Shown here one piece after another: positions 58,182 to 64,000 of a stretch of 64,000 bases of DNA (within the stretch, counting starts at the first letter, position 1; each line of letters starts with the position of its first letter). The stretch is taken from the NCBI GenBank assembly GCA_907163345.1, contig CAJQUN010000333.1:62001-126000 (forward strand). Direction: 5' to 3'. A program made the translations under genes and the position numbers. A model generated the notes under the pieces. The model was not told where the DNA came from, made no database searches, and saw only the letters and a list, made by a program, of their open reading frames with translations. The DNA is from Haberlea rhodopensis. Taxonomy: Eukaryota; Streptophyta; Magnoliopsida; Lamiales; Gesneriaceae.

Positions 58182-58776
58182 TGATGTGATTCGATTTTTT
58201 CCGGGTTCGGTAGATTTAAGTGTTTGCGAAAAATAAAGAAAAAACACCAAGATTTTTTACGTGGAAAACCCTCGAATTGAGGAAAAAACCACGGGACCCA
58301 AGTCCAGTATAATTTGTACTAGTCACTCTTTCTATTTGTTACGGGACTTGACACAATATCTAAATGAAAAATCAACACTCAAGAATATCTGGAAAAATAA
58401 CAAGAGATGACCGAACAGACAATATAATGTCTCTTCGGAGTCCTGTTTTCCTAAAAAAAGTCTCACCCCCGTAATGAGGTTCCTCGCCTCTATTTATAGG
58501 CTCGATCTTTGTGATTACTTGCCGGAAAAGCTAGGATCAAATCTTCTTTGATAGCGGCGCCAATGTAGCGAGTGCGTCCGAGAAATCCGCACCTCACTAA
58601 TACATGTTTATCTCCGTCGGTTAATATATTGTTTACAGCCGGGTCTTCCGCTAATCTTTGACCAAAATACCGAGCAGGGTTTGCCAGCAGTTCATCTATA
58701 ATCTGTTCGATGCATTGTTGTTCGGTTATAATATGTTTGTTCGGTTTCTTGCAGGGGATTTTATATGAGAATGCCA
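58182..58776 (-). repeat. LTR-like sequence, copy B
   Basis: On the minus strand from TGGCATTCTC to ATCGAATCACATCA (TG...CA), with TATA box ctataaata (plus tatttatag, 58491-58499) and the ccacgtaaaaaatcttggtg phrase near its end (plus 58255-58275). It splits repeat R between gtacc and acctattcac. No internal domain, so a solo LTR is likely. Confidence 0.65.
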
Positions 58777-58885
58777 ACCTATTCACAAAAACATCAGAGT
58801 AAACTGTCTATTTCAAACTATAGTGGCATAAATTGTCTATCTTAAAAACCACAAAAGTATAATTTATCTATTTGAAAAACCACGG
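58777..58885. repeat. Dispersed repeat R, copy 2, right part
   Basis: acctattcacaaaaacatcagagtaaactg-type start, cut by the LTR on the left, then iterated taaactgtctattt and aaaaaccaca phrases. Confidence 0.5.
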
Positions 58886-60704
58886 GATTTGTTATCAAAA
58901 ACTCGATGCTAGGAAAAAATCAATCACTTCTAAGTAGAATATCGACTAGGAGAAGGCTGTGGATATTTGACCTTTCGGTCAAATATTCACTTGAATACAA
59001 ACCTAATAAATAATGGAGTGATTAAAAATGGTGGTTTTGGGCGGCACCTTGATTAAATAAATTTAATTTTAAATTACGAAAGGTCCAGGTTTAGCCAGGT
59101 GCAATACCTCTAATAAATCAACATTAAAATTAATTCCTAACGGTAATACCGACCTCGTTGTCTATCTCGTTATTTGGGATACTGGTAATAAATAAAGGGA
59201 AAATCATTCAATCCCGAGGGCATGCACATTAATAGGGTTAGTTCTATGTTGCTTTTAAGAGCGGTGTTTTTAAGGACGATATTTTATAATACATATCATT
59301 TTAATATTGTTTTAACATAAAATGGGAACATGTCACAAGATCACGTCCCTAAGAGCAACATCAAAAAATCTCGTTAGTGACTAGTGAAAGGTTCGGGATC
59401 AATCGAGAAGTTTTAAAACATATATACATTTATAAATTTTCATCATAATATATACATATATGAAGCATTTGTCTTTGATATACATTAAGTTTGAGATAAA
59501 ACATCATTTAAAAATAAAATAAAAAAGTATAGAGTATGTATGCAAGAATGGTTACTTTTTTTAGAAAAAAAAAATTATTATTATTAAAATAATAAGAACG
59601 TGTTTCGTAGAGACCCTAATTCCTTCTATATGGAATATAGGTTGAAACTGGGGCATGTTCTCTACCATGTGGTCAATTACAATTGAGAATATTGTTCATT
59701 TTCTAGCTTATCTCTATTTCTTATATTCGTTTTGTAAATTTTTATTCAAATGAAAACATTTTTTTTCCAAATTAAATAGTCAAAAACAATATATATAAAT
59801 GAATCAATAATTAACGGTATGTTTGACTACATTTAGAAATTATTTTATAAGACGGCCATAATTATTTAAATTTAAAACATCTAAATGACGAATTTATCCC
59901 AAGATGTTTACTTAAGCATAGAACAATTAAACTACTGAAATACAACAAATCTTTTTAAAATTTTAACTCGGATGCACAAATATGTCAAATGTTCTTTTTT
60001 TATTTAAAAAGGTGGTTATATTAATTATTAATTTAATTTTAACAGGTATTTGTGTATGGTTATGGGCATATGGAGTATGGTATTGGATAAATTAAGATAA
60101 ATAAATATGTGGCACAATAATTAATATATTTATGTAAAAGCATTTCATTTGATACACATAGATCCGAATATTTAACCACTAGTTATGATTGATAATTTAA
60201 TATTATTTGATACAATCATACAATGGGAGATATTAATAAATTTTGGCCATTTGGAAATTAATAAAAGGGGTACTTACGGGCCGGTACCAGGTGATAGAAG
60301 ATAATTCATTTTAAACGGCCAAAAAAACTTAAGTTCACATAGGTCCATTTTGTGGTAAAATTATGAAAAGGCCAACGGTGCTTCTTATTCAATGTACAGC
60401 CTTCAATGTACTCACTTCTCCTCCATTCTTCTCATTCTCTCGTCAAATTCATTCCTCATAAACAAAAATCATCATCAATTTTTTTATCAATACATTCAAC
60501 TGCAACTCACTATTCAATGTTCAAAGCTTCATTCCAATTGTCAACTCCACGTTCATGGATGTAAATGCGCGACGACCGCAGCTACGAAACCGAGAAACTC
60601 TAGCAGTTTTTGGATCTGCGAATTTTGCCCTAAAATTATGTACATTCTGAAATTTTGGACCTATGGTGCAGAATTTTCATCCCAAAAACTCTGAAAATTT
60701 GGTC
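58886..60704. other. Intergenic, nothing recognised
   Basis: AT-rich up to about 60370. The C/T-rich stretch 60390-60600 leads into the satellite patch and has a 100-codon frame without motifs; not called. Confidence 0.45.
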
Positions 60705-61245
60705 CTGTGGGGCAAAAAAAATCGTGCATCATGGGAAATGTGGTGCACGATTCACGTTCAAAAAATTCAGATTTGTTAGGGGCAAAATCGTGCATCATGG
60801 GTAAAAAATCGGACATCATGTGAGAAGTTTGGTGCACTGTTCATGTTCAGGCTTGTTGGAGGCAAAATCGTGCAGCACTTGACAAAATTTTAATTTTGGG
60901 GCAAAAAAATTGTGCATCATGGGTAAAAAATCGTACATCACGTGGGAAGTTTGGTGCACTGTTCACGTTCAAAAAATTCAGACTTGTTGGAGGCAAAATC
61001 GTGCAGCACTTCACAAAATTTTAATTTTGGGTAAAAAAATCGTGCATCGTGGGTAAAAATTCTGAAATTCTTGAATCGTGCATCATGAGTAAAAAATCGT
61101 GCATCATGTGGGAAATTTGGTGCACGGTTCAAGTTCAAAAATTCAGATTTGTTGGGGGCAAAATCGTGCAGCATTTAACAAAATTTTAAGAAATTTTGCG
61201 GCAAAAAATCCGTGCATCATGGGTGAAAATTATGAAATTCTTAAT
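60705..61245. repeat. Satellite patch of TCGTGCATCATG-type units
   Basis: The core aaaatcgtgcatcatgggta recurs about ten times with changes, alternating with ttggtgcac(t/g)gttcacgttc and ggcaaaatcgtgcagca phrases. A higher-order period of roughly 120-160 bp is visible. Several spurious frames cross it. Confidence 0.85.
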
Positions 61246-63180
61246 AAAAATTGCATCCCATAAAGTGATAATTACGTATACATCCTTTGTAGAATATCTG
61301 TTTTACAAATTCTCTCATTTCGAACAAAATCTGTCTCTCTTGTAGAACATATGCATTACAATAATATCCTCTATATCTCCCCCGTTATTTGACATAAAAA
61401 TACAATGTATAGGAGGTAGATTTCATTTTTCAAACTAGATGAGCTAATACGATAATTATGAGAACTAGGGGGTCTATATGAAGTTCATCCATAAAATTTT
61501 TCACAAAATTTGTTAATTTCTTTATATTGAAACTAATTGATCCCACTAAATTTTAACCAATGTGTTCTATATTAAAAGTTACACCACATCTTAACCTTCA
61601 TTTTTCAAACATATAAGTAATGTTTTCTGGGAAAAACAAGTTAATCGCATAAATATTATTTCTAGTATTCGAACGGTTAGAATTGAGACACGTTTAATGC
61701 TAAAATATTTAGAATTTTAAATTCTGAGATAGATTTCCTTGATACCCTTATTTAAATATTAGTTAATTTCACTTAACCTTTTGGATTTTTGCATTTGGAT
61801 ACTAGTTATAAACGTGGATCGGAATGGCCATATATTGATTCATGATACTCCTCATTCCAAAGCAATTTGGATATTTAATATAATAAGCATATATTTCAAA
61901 TGCCAATATCATTTTATTATATGCTATATCTAGGGATTATTTAAAATAATTGATAGATCATCATTGTATTATAAAATTACATATAACATTAAAATAACTT
62001 TGTAATGCTATAAAAAAAATTTAAAAAAGACTTTCATGTAAGTTCTATATATGTTAAGATCAAATGTTTACAACTATCCCAAAAGAAGACATTCCCCTCG
62101 GCCCGTTTCTGCCATAAGTACCTCTCCTTTGGCTAGGTCTTTTCTATTAACAGAAACACTACTTTATTTCTTTATACCAGTTACAGCGCAAAGTCCCATT
62201 TTAAGCGGTGGTGGACATGGAGGATTGCATCACATGGGATGCTATTGAGTCAGACTTATGACTTAGACGGTAGATGGCATACCTCCGTCCACGAGCGCAC
62301 AGAAAAATTGTTGAGTACAACACTATATATATATATATATATATAGATGATTATAAGATAGATTTTCGGTTAAGATAAATATGTCAAGCTAATCTATACG
62401 TATTTATATTCTACAATTATAAATCTATATAAATAAAGGTTCTTAGTTATGAATAAAACAGTTATTAGTCATTATCTGAACCCTCTTTTCTATTTTCTAT
62501 TGTCTCTTTTTTTATTAAATTTATAAAAAGTAAACGATAAATTAATATAATTGAGAACCTCATACTCTCATATACTTTTTTTTCATGAAAAGTAGAGACT
62601 ACATGAAAATCAAGATTTCATTCACATGCTCCCCTCTCTCATTCCCATAAAACTACACTTAAAAAATTCCAAGTGAGGTAGGGGTGCACATACATCCAAT
62701 CATTTTTTTCATCAACCTATGCTTATTCTTTTTAGTTGCAAGTTGGCTCTTTAGCTGTTATATAATTTAAAATATGTGAGTTGTATAATCACGTTGTATA
62801 ATTTAAAATATTTGAGTTATATAATCACTAAGACCGTTATCTCTCCATGATTCTTATAATTATATAGTAATAAATAACATAGACTATTAACGAATATATA
62901 ATAATATAAAGTTACAAAAGCATAAAACCTAAAAAACGTGCAGTGCAATCATCATAATATTAATAAAGTCTCTTTTGATTATTTTTATTTAGTTATTCAA
63001 AAAGAACAGGATAGACCCTAATGTATAAATGATACCTAAAGAAACTCGTCCATCTTTTATGACAAGAATCATGAATTTATAAGTGTAAAAAAAACTTATT
63101 CCTGGAAGGCTTTTTGAAGCGGATCCAGAAACAACATGTAGAATCGCTTAAGACTAACTCCCAAAACTTTTTTAAGTACC
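61246..63180. other. Intergenic, nothing recognised
   Basis: AT-rich. A GC-richer island at 62080-62290 has a 65-codon frame without recognisable motif, and is followed by a TA run (62324-62344). Confidence 0.45.
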
Positions 63181-63320
63181 CCATAAACCACTTTTTTTTT
63201 TTTGATACCGGGAGGGGATTTTCTAAAGATTTTTGCCATTGCCAGGACTCGAATCCGAGTCTCCCTGGGAATATGCGTTTTTACCACCCGGCTAAGCCGG
63301 AGGCTCCATAAACCACTTTT
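63181..63320 (-). mobile_element. tRNA-derived SINE with 15-bp target duplication
   Basis: The minus-strand body (63305-63196) has an A-box-like GGCTTAGCCGGGTGGT and a B-box GGATTCGAGTCC (plus 63248-63259), then an A tail seen as a T run on the plus strand (63192-63203). ccataaaccactttt lies on both sides (63181-63195 and 63306-63320). The body begins AGCCTCCGGCTTAGCC. Confidence 0.9.
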
Positions 63321-64000
63321 ACATGTTCAGTTTTGGTTAACATTTTTCAAATTATCATTCAAATTATGATGTGTAAGATAACTTCCAATATGGGTGGTAA
63401 AGTGGGTCACCCATGGTCCGCCACAGGTCGCGCCTGACTAGCTATTTTGACCCGTAGACCCGTGAGAAGCTCCTTCCTAAAAAAAGTTTTAAAATATGGC
63501 CCTGCCCGGCTCGTAGTTCCACGAGCCACAGGTCTTATTGCCACGACCCTCTCGCTTTTCCAACACTAATGGGTGGTATGAGTGACGGCTGCCATGGAAG
63601 GTGGGTTTCTCATTGGCTCATATTCTTTTATGGTGTAGTGGCGACTGCTTGACATGTGAGCCGTCAACATTTATCATTTGACCTTACATTTGGACAGAAC
63701 ACTTAGGCTTGGTATTACCTTTTTCATTGATGACAACACGCGTCTAACAATATACCGACCTAGTATATGAAGTATTGACTTCGTATGGCAAAGCCGTCTA
63801 AAATTGGTTGCACCACAGCCTTTTACCAACATTTGAAGGGAAATTTAATTTGTAAAAGTGGTCCTGCGAGTTTATCTAATTTTGATTTTGGTTTTGTCAT
63901 TAGTCAAGTCATAGTTTAATAATTTGCTTAATTTTAAACATTTTCTGTTAGAATTATTCATATGATGCAGGATATTGCTAACTTTAACATCGATCATTGC
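63321..64000. other. Intergenic with an hAT-like fragment
   Basis: 63390-63575 has tgggtggtaaagtgggtcacc and gggtggtatgag at its two ends with acgagccac/gacccgtag words between, like hAT-derived repeats, but without a clear duplication. The rest is AT-rich. Confidence 0.4.

Noticed and set aside
60938..61174. 78-codon minus-strand frame with HDARF repeats
   Set aside because: It is translated satellite sequence.

Overview
The window is nuclear DNA of a flowering plant, most likely a eudicot. It is AT-rich, has intron-split genes with GT-AG borders, and carries plant-specific genes (a VAMP72-type R-SNARE, a TDIF-class CLE precursor, a QALGGH zinc-finger protein with an EAR motif) among many retrotransposons, SINEs and short inverted-repeat elements. 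I cannot name the species. Nothing prokaryotic, organellar or CRISPR-like was seen.

Layout. 269-13424 is a nested retrotransposon block. A minus-strand Copia/Sirevirus-like element that encodes only gag (internal domain 10981-13369, 3' LTR split in two, 5' LTR reduced to a stub) was invaded by a plus-strand relative. The invader is a tandem dimer, LTR-gag-LTR-gag-LTR (1785-10724), with one ATAGA target duplication around the whole dimer. Neither element has protease, integrase or reverse transcriptase. Their LTRs carry dense arrays of the near-palindrome GATCGCCTGAGGCGATC. 13425-28700 is gene-poor and holds a decayed Copia polyprotein (16440-18590), Ty3/Gypsy fragments (26715-27900), three SINEs with target duplications, hAT-like and Mutator-like non-autonomous elements and microsatellites.

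Genes. A minus-strand CLE41/44-like precursor ends in HEVPSGPNPIAN (29549-29854). 33265-35624 is a second, unrelated gag-only Copia element on the minus strand. The gene-dense core follows: a five-exon VAMP72 R-SNARE (36328-38523, +), an eight-exon Alba protein with an RGG tail (40336-43049, -) and a four-exon TXNL4B/DIM1-like thioredoxin-fold splicing protein (43973-45301, +). The last two are head to head. A single-exon C2H2-EAR repressor lies at 50554-51087 (+). From 51.1 to 64 kb there are only repeats: local duplications, a repeat family interrupted by two opposed LTRs (55.5-58.9 kb), a TGCATCATG-type satellite patch (60705-61245) and a SINE with a 15-bp target duplication (63181-63320).

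The genes are housekeeping or signalling genes with no evident shared pathway. What stands out is the mobile DNA: two independent families of gag-only Copia elements, one in tandem and nested in its own relative, and one CLE peptide gene surrounded by palindromic repeats. Exon borders were set by hand from reading frame and splice-site consensus, with no transcript data.
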